Assembly: GCF_900184995.1 (NCBI RefSeq)
Contig: NZ_LT860099.1
Location: forward strand, 2,236,332-2,300,331
DNA: 64,000 nt
Reading direction: 5' to 3'
Source of the DNA: Konateibacter massiliensis
GTDB taxonomy: Bacteria; Bacillota; Clostridia; Lachnospirales; Lachnospiraceae
Shown here piece after piece: positions 52,896 through 62,017 of this stretch; positions within the stretch are counted from its first letter, which is position 1; every line of letters begins with the position of its first letter. Below the pieces are notes generated by a model. The model searched no databases and was not told where the DNA came from. It saw only the letters and a list, made by a program, of their open reading frames with translations. The translations under genes and the position numbers were made by a program.

Positions 52896-53527
52896 TTAAG
52901 CAGAAACACGATGAAATTGCCTTATTGCAAAGTCAGGTAAACCCTCACTTTTTATATAATACCTTGGACTCTATCCGGTGGATGGCTGTCATTCAAAAAA
53001 ATCCAGGAATAGAAAAGACGGTAAAGAGCCTTTCCAATCTGCTTAAAAATTTGGCAAAGGGTGTAGGGGAAAAGATTACTCTTGAGGAAGAGATTTCCTT
53101 GTTACAGGATTATGTGGATACCCAGTCTGTCCGTTTTATGGAATTGTTAAAGATAGAAAATCATATTGATAAACAGTTCTATTCTTATAAGATAATTAAA
53201 TTTACATTGCAGCCGCTGGTTGAAAATGCTATTTTTCACGGAATCGAGCCAACCGGAGAGTGTGGAACCATTACATTGACTGCTTATGAAGAGGGAGATT
53301 ATTTACTCATAACAGTAAAGGACAATGGTGTTGGCATGTCTGAAGAAGAGCTGAAAGTTCTTAGAGAGTCTGCTGTAAATCCCCATCTGCGTGGAATGGC
53401 AGGAATCGGCGTTTCCAATGTAGACAGCCGTTTAAAGCTGACTTACGGAGATGAATGCGGACTTTCTTACGAAAGTGTGCAGCGAAGCTTTACCCGTGTG
53501 ACTGTACGCATAAAAAAGGAGGTATGA
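52889..53527 (+). pseudogene. YesM-type sensor histidine kinase, N-terminus deleted
   Basis: The frame of 212 codons contains ALLQSQVNPHFLYNTLDSIRWMAV (H-box of the His_kinase family), the N-box LQPLVENAIFHGIEP and the G-box VKDNGVGMSEEEL. The periplasmic sensor, both membrane helices and HAMP (usually 350 residues) are missing. The first ATG lies right at the junction with the truncated heparinase gene and lacks a ribosome site. Confidence 0.8.
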
Positions 53528-53528
53528 A

Positions 53529-54335
53529 ATGTATAGAGTACTGCTAGTGGATGATGAGCCGTTGGTTCTTGCAGGTATTAAGAGTATGATAGAGTGGGAA
53601 AAGTTTGACTGCCAGCTTATAGGAAATGCACGAAATGGAAAGCAGGCATTGGAGATTATAGAAAAACTTCATCCTGATATTATCATTGCTGATATAAATA
53701 TGCCGGTTATGGATGGAGTCGAGCTGTTAAAGACAGCAAACAGACAGTATCCGGAAATTACCTTTGTGATGCTTTCCAACCTACAGGAATTTCAGTTGGC
53801 AAGAGACAGCCTGCGTTACCATGCGGTGGACTATCTGATTAAAACTATGTTGGAACCGGAAGTATTGCAGGAAAGTCTTGAAAGGGCAAAGGCTGAAGTA
53901 GATATACGCAGACAGATGAATGATTCTTCGGTAAAGGATGGGTATCAGAAAGTAAATGAAGGCCAGACACTATCCGGTGCTGTAAGACACTTTATGTCTA
54001 TTTCGGATATTCCGAAGGAAGTGGAAGCTGCTTTTTTGGAAAAACGGCATTTTAGATGGATATGCTATGATTTCCATTCAGTTTCTTTATCCCGAAAATC
54101 TTATCTCGCGTGAAATGGACCGCAAGGGAATTGACGAGTTATATAATTGGGAATTTGAAGTAGTTGATGAGTTGGCAAAAAATTGTTTTTCCCAAGTAAA
54201 TGTCGCATCAGCCACGTAGGTGATATATTAAGCTTTGAAAATGCATACTATTTTGCACGGGTATTTAAGCGTTATAAGGGAATTACACCTAGCGAATATC
54301 AGGAGAAGAATCTGCATAAACGACAAAAGACGTGA
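53529..54335 (+). pseudogene. YesN-type response regulator, broken
   Basis: The receiver domain is intact: VLLVDDEPLVLAGIKSMIEW, IIADINMPVMDGVELL (phospho-Asp) and DYLIKTML. Around 54050 the frame shifts: GYAMISIQFLYPENLIS continues in another frame. Most of the AraC-type DNA-binding domain has been deleted; only its tail, SFENAYYFARVFKRYKGITP (54204-54335, a third frame), remains. At least two independent lesions are therefore present. A complete YesN would have about 500 residues. Confidence 0.8.
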
Positions 54336-54356
54336 AGCTGTGGCTTTACGTCTTTT
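54325..54356 (+). terminator. terminator of the broken two-component locus
   Basis: AAAAGACGTGAAGC-TGTG-GCTTTACGTCTTTT is a 14-bp stem with a single G-T pair. It starts inside the last codons of the response regulator. Confidence 0.85.
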
Positions 54357-54431
54357 GTTGTTTCGACTCGCTGTTTCTACAGTGTTCTCACTTTGTTTCC
54401 CAGTATCTCATTTATTTTTTTATTAGGTCTA

Positions 54432-56069
54432 CTACATGGATACAATCCTATTTCGGCCCTCGGTCTTCGCACGATACAATGCTCCATCGACCCTTTCATA
54501 CCACAATTGAAAGGTCTCCTCATCTTTTTTCTCGGCAACTCCAATACTCAGCGTCTGTTTTCCGGTAACCGGATGTGTATTGTTTTCAAAAGCGACTCTC
54601 ACTTTCTCCAAGGCAATAATAGCTTCTTCCAAGGATGTCTGTGGCAGGATTATAACAAATTCCTCACCGCCAAACCGGATTACCCAATCAGATGTTCTCA
54701 GATTATTCGTTGCAATTTGAGCGGTTACCTTTAACAATTCATCACCAATCGGATGTCCCCATGTATCATTTACAAGCTTAAACCGATCCAGGTCCATAAT
54801 TGCCATCGCTAATTTTTGACCTGCTTTATCGCATTCGTTCATTTCATCATAAATCTTTTGATTGAGGTAATGTCTATTATACAAGCCTGTCAGTTGATCT
54901 CGCAGCGCTTTGTTTATTAATTGTTCATTTTCTATAGTTTTGGATGTGACATCTCTGGCAGAAGCGAAAATATATTGCCCCATGCTAAGTTGAATTCTCC
55001 ACTCAAAAAACTTATACGATCCATCCTTACATTGAATTTTGCTTGTAAATTCTTGAACATCTTGAAAATCTTTCATTTTATTAATGGCTGCTTCTATCAG
55101 CAATATATCACTTTCTTGAATAAATTCAACAAACTGTTTGCCAAGTAATTCCTCTTCCGGATAGCCTAATATCTCTGCAAATCTATGATTTACTTTATGA
55201 ATACTCATATCCATATCATAAACACATAGAATATCCATGTTAACATTTAAAAAACTGTCAATTACACTTTCCTGCAAATATTCTTTTGTAATATCGCGGA
55301 AAGTTGTTACGGCTCCTGTTACTTGTTCACTTTTTGTAAGAAAGGCTGAAGTACCCTGTATATAACGTTCTCTTCCATCTTTGGAAACAAGAATAACATC
55401 ACGAATATAATCATGCCCCTTTTTTATAATAAATTTATTACCAATGATAGGTTCACATTGTTTTCTAGATTGTATCTCGATGGTATAAAAAACTTCTGCA
55501 AAAGACTTACCCGTAGCATCTTGGGAGGTCCAACCGGTATACTTTTCAGCCAGCTTATTCATAAACCTTATATTTCCTACATCATCTGTAACTATAATTC
55601 CTTCATGAATAGAAAATAATATCGTTTCAAATAATTCTCTCAAACGATTTTCTTTTTCTAATACCTGATTTTTTAACTCATATGCTTTTTCCAATTCATC
55701 TCTTACTAACTGCAATTCTTGTTCGTATTGTTTTCTTTTCGTTATTTTAACAAAAGCACATTCGATACATTTTTTATCGTCCAAATTTGTTACTTTGCCG
55801 TTTAACTGAATGGGAATATCTACACCGTCTTTTGTTTTTAGCGTTAAGTAGATTTCCTCCAACTGACCTAACGAAAACATCTGCATCAAAAATAATGAAT
55901 GAAAGACTATTTTACTAGAGGAGGACAAAAAATGCTCCATATAAAGCCCGCTTATTTGTTCCTGCTCATAGTTCAAAAGCTCTGCAAAGTACTCATTCGA
56001 TTCGAGAATCATCCCTTGTTCATTTAGCAAAAGATAACCACACGGTATCCGGTACATCTGTCTATTCAT
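54432..56069 (-). CDS. PAS-PAS-PAS-GGDEF diguanylate cyclase
   Basis: The protein has 545 residues, no membrane span. PAS1 (about 1-115) starts RIPCGYLLLNEQGMILESN and contains FSLGQLEEIYLTLKTKDGVD, the same type as the PAS of RsbP-like sensors. After a coiled-coil (LVRDELEKAYELKNQVLEKE) come PAS2 (about 145-260) and PAS3 (about 270-375). The GGDEF domain has RDQLTGLYNRHY, FGGEEFVIIL (active GGEEF) and an RTSD inhibitory site five residues before it. It would make cyclic di-GMP in response to a small ligand or redox signal. ATG at 56069 (TAAAATG junction) is preferred over the GTG at 56078. Confidence 0.88.
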   Translation of the reverse strand: MNRQMYRIPCGYLLLNEQGMILESNEYFAELLNYEQEQISGLYMEHFLSSSSKIVFHSLFLMQMFSLGQLEEIYLTLKTKDGVDIPIQLNGKVTNLDDKKCIECAFVKITKRKQYEQELQLVRDELEKAYELKNQVLEKENRLRELFETILFSIHEGIIVTDDVGNIRFMNKLAEKYTGWTSQDATGKSFAEVFYTIEIQSRKQCEPIIGNKFIIKKGHDYIRDVILVSKDGRERYIQGTSAFLTKSEQVTGAVTTFRDITKEYLQESVIDSFLNVNMDILCVYDMDMSIHKVNHRFAEILGYPEEELLGKQFVEFIQESDILLIEAAINKMKDFQDVQEFTSKIQCKDGSYKFFEWRIQLSMGQYIFASARDVTSKTIENEQLINKALRDQLTGLYNRHYLNQKIYDEMNECDKAGQKLAMAIMDLDRFKLVNDTWGHPIGDELLKVTAQIATNNLRTSDWVIRFGGEEFVIILPQTSLEEAIIALEKVRVAFENNTHPVTGKQTLSIGVAEKKDEETFQLWYERVDGALYRAKTEGRNRIVSM

Positions 56070-56070
56070 T

Positions 56071-56877
56071 TTATTCACGTCCTTTAATATAATCTAAAAT
56101 GTATTCTGCTGTTTGTTTCGGCATACTTAAATGTGGATAATGCCCTCTCGAATCAAGTATTTTTAAGTCACTGTTTTGTAGATTATTCTTCATATATTCT
56201 GCAACCTCAAGCGGCACAATACTATCCACAGAGCATTGTAAAATCAAGCTAGGCGTTGTGACCAATTGCAGTTCCTTTCGGTAATCCGATAGAAAGGTTG
56301 CTCTCGCAAAATATTTCATAATTCCCGGCTCTTCACTTGTAAAGGTATTTTCAAGCTGCTCCACTAAATCTGGCTTATCTGGATTGTCAATCAGTGCTGC
56401 CGCATTAGCACTTGCCCATCCTAAAAAGTTCATTTCCATAAAAGTAAGAATTTCATTGATATCTTGGTGATTAAATCCACCATAATAGTCTGGTTCATCA
56501 TTGATATATCTTGGAGATGGCCCAATTAATACCATCTTTTTAAAATATTTTGAATTATGTATAGACGATAATATTCCAATCATAGAGCTAACCGAATGCC
56601 CTATAAATATAGCATCACGAATCTCAAAACAATCCAATATTTCTATTAAATCTTGTGCATATCCATCAAGGTTTCTATAGCGTTCTATATTATATTGTGA
56701 TTTGTCCGATTTCCCAGATCCGACATAATCAAATAGCACAAGTCGATAATCTTTTTCTAAATACGGAATAATATAACGCCATACATTTTGATCACAGCCA
56801 AAGCCATGCCCCAAAACTATTGTTTCCTTTCCTGTTCCTACTACAGTAATATGATTTCTTTCAATTATATTTTTCAT
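56071..56877 (-). CDS. RsbQ-like alpha/beta hydrolase
   Basis: The protein has 268 residues. Catalytic residues are Ser95 (FIGHSVSSMIG), Asp218 (CSVDSIVP) and His246 (SRGHYPHLS), all one position from the S96/D219/H247 triad of B. subtilis RsbQ. The oxyanion loop is VLGHGFGCDQNVW. In B. subtilis RsbQ is required for the RsbP PAS-domain phosphatase to sense energy stress, presumably by supplying a ligand. Here the stop codon is one base before a PAS-GGDEF gene, so the hydrolase and sensor are co-expressed. Confidence 0.88.
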   Translation of the reverse strand: MKNIIERNHITVVGTGKETIVLGHGFGCDQNVWRYIIPYLEKDYRLVLFDYVGSGKSDKSQYNIERYRNLDGYAQDLIEILDCFEIRDAIFIGHSVSSMIGILSSIHNSKYFKKMVLIGPSPRYINDEPDYYGGFNHQDINEILTFMEMNFLGWASANAAALIDNPDKPDLVEQLENTFTSEEPGIMKYFARATFLSDYRKELQLVTTPSLILQCSVDSIVPLEVAEYMKNNLQNSDLKILDSRGHYPHLSMPKQTAEYILDYIKGRE

Positions 56878-57049
56878 TCATTACTCCTTTTGTAAATCAA
56901 CATTTTTATTATGAAATCGGCAGATATACATCGGATATTCTATCATAAGCATAATGAAATGTAAATCAATTGCTGGCTCTTTAACACAGTATTTCAATAT
57001 ATCTTTTTTATTCTTCTTATTACGGAAAAATAACCTTATTTTGAAAAAC

Positions 57050-57106
57050 AAAAAAATGGGACGAGCGCTTATCTACTAGATAATATGCAACTACTCCCAT
57101 TTTTTT
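57050..57106. terminator. bidirectional terminator-like hairpin with inner hairpin
   Basis: AAAAAAATGGGA and TCCCATTTTTTT are arms of an outer stem, with TTATCT-ACT-AGATAA as an inner stem (57069-57083). The rest of the 323-nt gap (56878-57200) is AT-rich and holds no visible gene. Confidence 0.7.
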
Positions 57107-57200
57107 ATTTCTAATTATTTAAAAAATACCAACAATATTTTTTATAACTTAAGTTTAAAATAAGATTTGTTATATGAAAACAGCATCACCATCACACCAA

Positions 57201-58190
57201 CTACTCGTTTTTTTCTAACCCCATGAACTGCCCATAGTAATAATCCAAAATTTTATCTATTACATAAAGTGATTTTCTGTCATAGTTTCTTGAATAGGTA
57301 ATAATTTTATTGTTTTTCACTGCTTCAATACTATTCCAAACGGCATTATCACTTATTTTCTCAAGTTCCGTCAGCGTTTCCTCACCAACCTGTATATAGT
57401 CAGCATCCAGATAGTCACCGACTACTTCCCAAGAAACCTGTTTATACCCTTCTCCGGTATCAATTATTCCACTCTGAACGGCTTCAGGCACCTGAAACCC
57501 TAAAAGATCATACAGCACTTGCCCGCCAAAACCAAAATCATCACCATATATATATGGAGCAGTCTCATTATAGAACATGATTGTGATAGATCTTCCGTAA
57601 ATACCTGCATCTTTAAAATCTTGAACATATTTTTCCACTTTTACATCAAAAGAGTCTAAAGCCTCTTGCGCTTTTTCCTCTATACCGAATACTTCTCCGA
57701 AAAACTGGATTCTTTCTTCAAGGGACATATCATATTCCACTACTAATGTAGGGGCTATTTTACTGTAATCTTCATACTGTTCTTTGTCGCGGATAATGAT
57801 TAAGTCCGGATCAGCAGCCATAACCTCCTCAGGCTCCTCAAACCAAGACATTTCAGTACCGGCCAACGCATCCTCCATAATAGGCAATTCCGCATCGTTG
57901 CTGACAACGGGAGTAATACCTAACGCCAAGAGGTCACCCGCCCAAGTATAGCAAGCTACTCTCTGGGGATTCACCGGTATCTCAACATCACCCATTACAG
58001 TACTAATTGTCCTTGTTCCGTCCTCCACAGATTCAGCTGCCTCTGTTTCCGTTACCTGACTTGTCACCGATGAAGTGGAGGCTGAATCTGCCCCGCTCGT
58101 ATTTGCTGAAGTTGTACCACAAGCTGAAAGCATCAGCATAAGGGAAAGTGCTGTCGCCATCACTGCTTTACTTCTCATTTGCTTAAACAT
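57201..58190 (-). CDS. siderophore/Fe(III)-binding lipoprotein (FecB/TroA type), fused in frame to the AraC gene
   Basis: From ATG 58190 the protein has 329 residues. MFKQMRSKAVMATALSLMLM with lipobox MLSAC is a lipoprotein signal, followed by a Ser/Thr/Glu linker and a FecB/BtuF-like binding domain (VMGDVEIPVNPQRVACYTWA and ADPDLIIIRDKEQYEDYSKI). A strong ribosome site AAAGGAAAAGGAG lies 8 nt upstream of this ATG although the frame is open from the AraC gene. So the lipoprotein is probably made from its own start. No permease or ATPase for it is in the window; a partner is expected elsewhere. Confidence 0.82.
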   Translation of the reverse strand: MFKQMRSKAVMATALSLMLMLSACGTTSANTSGADSASTSSVTSQVTETEAAESVEDGTRTISTVMGDVEIPVNPQRVACYTWAGDLLALGITPVVSNDAELPIMEDALAGTEMSWFEEPEEVMAADPDLIIIRDKEQYEDYSKIAPTLVVEYDMSLEERIQFFGEVFGIEEKAQEALDSFDVKVEKYVQDFKDAGIYGRSITIMFYNETAPYIYGDDFGFGGQVLYDLLGFQVPEAVQSGIIDTGEGYKQVSWEVVGDYLDADYIQVGEETLTELEKISDNAVWNSIEAVKNNKIITYSRNYDRKSLYVIDKILDYYYGQFMGLEKNE

Positions 58191-59162
58191 AAAATAATCT
58201 CCTTTTCCTTTGAGTTCGTTACTACTAACTCGGCTTTTTTCATTATACGAAAAAGGAATACAATTACCAATAGCAAAATCTCTCCTATCTATTGTCATTT
58301 TCTTTCTATATTCGCCAGGAGTAATTCCTACATGCCTGACAAACATACGATTAAAGTGATATTCGTTGGAAAATCCAGTGCCGCGAGCAATCTCACGCAT
58401 AGACAGCTCACTTTGTTCCAACCAAGATTTGCAAGCGTTCAGCCGTATCTCCATCAGATACTCCTGTGGAGATCTCCCCACTTGGCGCGAAAAAATTCTG
58501 TGCAGATGACTATAACTTACATTAAAAACATTTGCCATATCCTGAATGTTAATGCTTTGTGCATAGAACTGTTCTATAAAGTGCTGTGCCATTGCCACAA
58601 TATCCGGCTGAAGAACGGGAATATGCTCCTTTTCTAATTCCTCATATATCTCGTAAACCAACTGATAGAAGGCTGTTTTACCATAAAACAGATTTAAGGG
58701 AGTCGGACCTTTCCATTTCTCGTACATTTTCTTGAGAAGCTCGGAAAGAAAAACAGGGTTGTTTGGCACAAAGCCATATTGTTGTCTGAAAGGATTGGTT
58801 ACATCCAGCAGGCGTGCATACTCCCTTTTACGTGTAGAAGGCTCCCCTGCCTTGTAGAGAATTATATAATATTCTGTCCAGTCACACCGCGGCATAAGGG
58901 TTAACTCTGTTCCTTGTCCTCCGTGGAACATCCCAAACTGTGAGACTTGATACGGTACATTATTGAGGCGAAGCTCCGACTTCCCTCCGTTGATATAAAG
59001 GAAAGTGCTGGCGGGCAGCCGGTAGCTGAGGATTGGGTCCTCTGGGGATATCAGATTATGGCGTATATCAACAAGAGAAATTGCCGCCCGATTCCAAATC
59101 TGAAGCGCGGCAGCAAGGCTTTCTCTAGAAAATTTCTTATCCTTTTCATTTAAATTGTCCAT
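58191..59162 (-). CDS. AraC-family regulator without its own stop codon
   Basis: The AraC part covers about 324 codons. The N-terminal sensor (residues 1-175) includes PASTFLYINGGKSELRLNNV. The C-terminal pair of helix-turn-helix units is INIQDMANVFNVSYSHLHRI and LSMREIARGTGFSNEYHFNR. The conserved end of the domain, HVGITPGEYRKK, is followed by about 30 further codons with no stop, and the frame goes directly into the lipoprotein signal. It likely senses iron or siderophore status and activates the binding-protein gene. Ribosome site GAAAGGAG. The stop codon may have been lost, or the fusion could be real as in Btr-type regulators. Confidence 0.85.
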
Positions 59163-59187
59163 AGAGGCAACTCCTTTCGTAACAAAT

Positions 59188-59221
59188 TTAGCACTGGTTA
59201 GATAAGGCTAACCAGTGCTAA
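59188..59221. promoter_or_regulatory. long inverted repeat, iron-box-like operator
   Basis: TTAGCACTGGTTA-N8-TAACCAGTGCTAA has perfect 13-bp arms. It contains GGTTAG and CTAACC half-sites on the same axis, as in DtxR/IdeR iron boxes. It lies from the -10 box to about +27 of the AraC/lipoprotein promoter, a repressing position. Confidence 0.6.
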
Positions 59222-59249
59222 GTATAGCACATCGAATAAAAGTTGTCCA
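59221..59249 (-). promoter_or_regulatory. promoter of the AraC/siderophore-binding locus
   Basis: On the minus strand TGGACA and TATACT are separated by 17 bp. The -10 box abuts the inverted repeat, so a repressor bound there would compete with polymerase. Confidence 0.65.
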
Positions 59250-59306
59250 TGTTGCTAAAAACTGTAGCAGCAATCCTGACCCACACGTAACCAAGGCTGA
59301 TTATTA

Positions 59307-60446
59307 TTATTCATCTGCCATTGTCACAATGCCATTTAGCACATCCTTACATAAAATCCGTTTTGCTTTACATGGCTCTTCAAACAATGGACTGTGAGCA
59401 GATTCCTCGAAGGTATAAAAACCCTTGATCGGGGATTTTAATGTATTAAAATATTCTTTTTGCAAGGAATAGCAGCAGGTGTAGTCATATTTTCCCGCCA
59501 GAAAATAAACTGGTGTTTTCAATTCGGGAATTTCTTCCACAGCGGAAAAACCGTACATTTCCTTGCGCAAATCTGTTTGAGATGAAAATGCCTTTCCGCG
59601 CCAAATGTTAATTCGCTCCAATTGTGTGTATTCTATACACCTTAATGATGGCAAAAAAATACCCATTATGACTGTATCCATATTGTGCATGGTTCCGATT
59701 CCAAGTTCGTGCATAGCATTATCTCGCACAGAAGAATTCAAATAAGCTTCCAGGCTTTCGTCCGAAGCTTGGATTGGATATTTTAACAGCTGATTTATTT
59801 TATCCGTATTCCCGGATTTTTCATACTGCTCCAGCATATAGGTATAGGCAATTTTCTCGGATTCAGATTGATTTACAATCTGACTCATGGCAATATAAGC
59901 GTTGTATAGCTCTGGTGCTTGAGCAGCCGCCTTTATGCCAAGATATGTACCCCACGAATGCCCCATCAGATAAATTTTATCCTGTCTGAAACGGTCACGA
60001 AGATAATTTGTAACCTCGATAACGTCTGAAACAAATTGCTCTGTGTTCATTGTATCAAGTGGGATATCTGGATTATATGAAAGTCCCGTCCCTCGCTGCT
60101 CCCAATAGCAAACTACAAATTCATCTTCAAGATCGGCAGCATATTGTTCAGCTAAAAAGTAATCAGACATACCTGGTCCGCCATGAACAAACAATAATAC
60201 CGGTTTTGTTTCATCTTTTCCTTTAATAAACATTCCCTGATTTGTACCATTTATCTTGATAAATGTTTTTTCAGAAATGCTGCCTTCTAAAAATTCCCCT
60301 TTTTCATTCAAAAACGGTTTTACTTTTCCTAAACTAGGCGGTAAAAGAATATTACCTATTACCGCCAAAAGTATGAATATCATTAAAAATATAAGCCACA
60401 ACTTTCGGGTGAACCTCCTACGAATATTATTTTCAAAATTTTTCAT
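59307..60446 (-). CDS. membrane-anchored alpha/beta hydrolase, proline iminopeptidase-like
   Basis: The protein has 379 residues. An N-terminal membrane helix (RKLWLIFLMIFILLAVIGNI) anchors it, with the catalytic domain outside. The hydrolase core has LLFVHGGPGMSDYFLAEQY (oxyanion loop), WEQRGTGLSY and the nucleophile elbow LMGHSWGTYLGIKAA (GHSWG). These are the signatures of the prolyl-iminopeptidase S33 group. Its natural substrate is unknown. It is divergent from an AraC-type gene 172 nt away, which may regulate it. Confidence 0.85.
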   Translation of the reverse strand: MKNFENNIRRRFTRKLWLIFLMIFILLAVIGNILLPPSLGKVKPFLNEKGEFLEGSISEKTFIKINGTNQGMFIKGKDETKPVLLFVHGGPGMSDYFLAEQYAADLEDEFVVCYWEQRGTGLSYNPDIPLDTMNTEQFVSDVIEVTNYLRDRFRQDKIYLMGHSWGTYLGIKAAAQAPELYNAYIAMSQIVNQSESEKIAYTYMLEQYEKSGNTDKINQLLKYPIQASDESLEAYLNSSVRDNAMHELGIGTMHNMDTVIMGIFLPSLRCIEYTQLERINIWRGKAFSSQTDLRKEMYGFSAVEEIPELKTPVYFLAGKYDYTCCYSLQKEYFNTLKSPIKGFYTFEESAHSPLFEEPCKAKRILCKDVLNGIVTMADE

Positions 60447-60618
60447 AAATCATCCAATCTTCATTTAGCTTCTTACCTATCAATGCGTCACACTAACAAC
60501 ATATGTGAATACTATTATATAGCAGTTTCCTCAACTTCACAATCGCAACTCAGTAAGTCGTTAATTAATATGATATACTTTACCGATAAAGTCTATTATA
60601 ATATGATAAAACAGGCAG

Positions 60619-61356
60619 GTGAACTATATGAACCATACAATCTATTATCGTTCTGAATATCTTGAGATTATACGTCTCAAAAATAAGTTTATTACATACA
60701 AGGAGCACAATCATGTGTCTGTGTATATAATAGGCTTAATTGTGGAAGGAAGCGTTACACTCAAATGCGATGAGCAAATAGCCATCTTCTCTCCTAATAG
60801 CTTTTTTGTGATTAAGCCATATCAAATACACGCGCTATTGTTGCCTGAAAATTATACTATGCTATCGCTATGTATTCATAAAGACCTTGTCGCGAAATAT
60901 GAATCGAATACTCTATACAATATGCTTACGGACCTTCTTTCTCAATTACCGCTAACCATTAATCATACGTTATTGGCAAACGCAGTCGAAGCTCTTTATC
61001 ATTGTGAGCCATTTCAACCGCTTGACAGCAACATTTTATCAAGTGCTTACATCTTGTGTCAAAATCCCGAAAATAACATTTGTGTGCAGAGTATGGCAGA
61101 CAATATATTTTTCAGCAAATATCACTATATTAAACGCTTTAAGCAAAACATCGGAATGACACCGCATAAGTTCCAAATACAAAACAAAGTCCGCAGGGCG
61201 CAGCGGTTAATAGAAGACGGTGAGCCTTTAACAGCCATTGCTACGGACTTAGGTTTTTACGATCAAAGTCATTTTATTAAATGTTTCAAGAATATAATTG
61301 GCATTACTCCATCTGAATATAAACAATCCTTCAAAAGATTACATAATCGACACTAA
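60619..61356 (+). CDS. AraC-family regulator
   Basis: The protein has 245 residues. An N-terminal cupin-like sensor (FITYKEHNHVSVYIIGLIVE, with FFVIKPYQIHALLL) precedes the AraC DNA-binding domain: ICVQSMADNIFFSKYHYIKR and LTAIATDLGFYDQSHFIKCF, ending IGITPSEYKQSF. It is convergent with the cupin gene 61353 (4-nt overlap of the ends) and divergent from the hydrolase gene. The regulated gene and effector are unknown. Confidence 0.9.
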   Translation: MNYMNHTIYYRSEYLEIIRLKNKFITYKEHNHVSVYIIGLIVEGSVTLKCDEQIAIFSPNSFFVIKPYQIHALLLPENYTMLSLCIHKDLVAKYESNTLYNMLTDLLSQLPLTINHTLLANAVEALYHCEPFQPLDSNILSSAYILCQNPENNICVQSMADNIFFSKYHYIKRFKQNIGMTPHKFQIQNKVRRAQRLIEDGEPLTAIATDLGFYDQSHFIKCFKNIIGITPSEYKQSFKRLHNRH

Positions 61357-61736
61357 CACAAAGCTGGCATAAATTTTGCAAACAAATATAAGCCATTTGC
61401 GTCAGCGATTACCTCATGTTCTATGCCTGCGCAAAAAATAGAAATAACACCTTCCTCATATGATAATTTTTTTCCATCATTAACACATACACCGTTGCCG
61501 GCTATTATCTCATGCGTTTCTAATTGTGTTTCATGGATATGTTTACCGATTTTTTTGTTAGGTGCTATACGAACAAGATGATAGCTAAACGCTCCGTTGG
61601 TATCCTTCGCAGTGATAAGGTGCTTTAATGCTACACCTTCAAACTTTGCGTGCGGTGACCATGCCACAGACTCAAAATTAGTTAGACCAGATGGTAGTGC
61701 AAGTTTTCCAGATTCAAATTTTTCAAATAAATTCAT
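61353..61736 (-). CDS. cupin-domain protein
   Basis: The protein has 127 residues and a cupin barrel. Motif 1 is NKKIGKHIHETQLETHEIIAGNG, with several histidines and glutamates for a metal; motif 2 is GVISIFCAGIEHEVIAD. ATG at 61736 follows GAAAGGGG by 8 nt; the longer upstream frame is not cupin-like. The 3' end overlaps that of the AraC gene, so the two transcripts collide, which may give mutual control. Confidence 0.82.
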   Translation of the reverse strand: MNLFEKFESGKLALPSGLTNFESVAWSPHAKFEGVALKHLITAKDTNGAFSYHLVRIAPNKKIGKHIHETQLETHEIIAGNGVCVNDGKKLSYEEGVISIFCAGIEHEVIADANGLYLFAKFMPALC

Positions 61737-61902
61737 AGTTAATACCCCTTTCAAGTTTTGTTTTGATTGTAAAGCATTGCGCTTATCCGTTATAGTAAAA
61801 AATTGCTCTGTTTTCATTCCCGCACAAAGCGGCAAGGTGCCATCCCCTTAGAGAACATCCACACCCTATTAGCATACTTTGATAAAATCAGTAATAAAAA
61901 GA

Positions 61903-61944
61903 AAAATCTCTGATTTCTTCGTTAATCAAAGAAACAGAGATTTT
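61903..61944 (-). terminator. terminator downstream of the Na/Pi cotransporter gene
   Basis: AAAATCTCTG and CAGAGATTTT are outer arms with an inner TTTCTT/AAGAAA pair. On the minus strand a T-rich stretch (TTTTTCTTTTTATTA) follows. Confidence 0.75.
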
Positions 61945-62017
61945 GTCATGTGACGAGGCAGAATTGCCTTTAAAGTCTATTTTATTCAATTTTCTCGGGA
62001 CACTTCTTCCTATTGGA

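Noticed and set aside
57201-59162. Accepting the whole 653-codon frame as a simple Btr-type fusion
   Set aside because: A lipoprotein signal with a lipobox and a strong internal ribosome site lie at the domain border, which a cytoplasmic fusion would not need. It is reported as two products in one frame instead.
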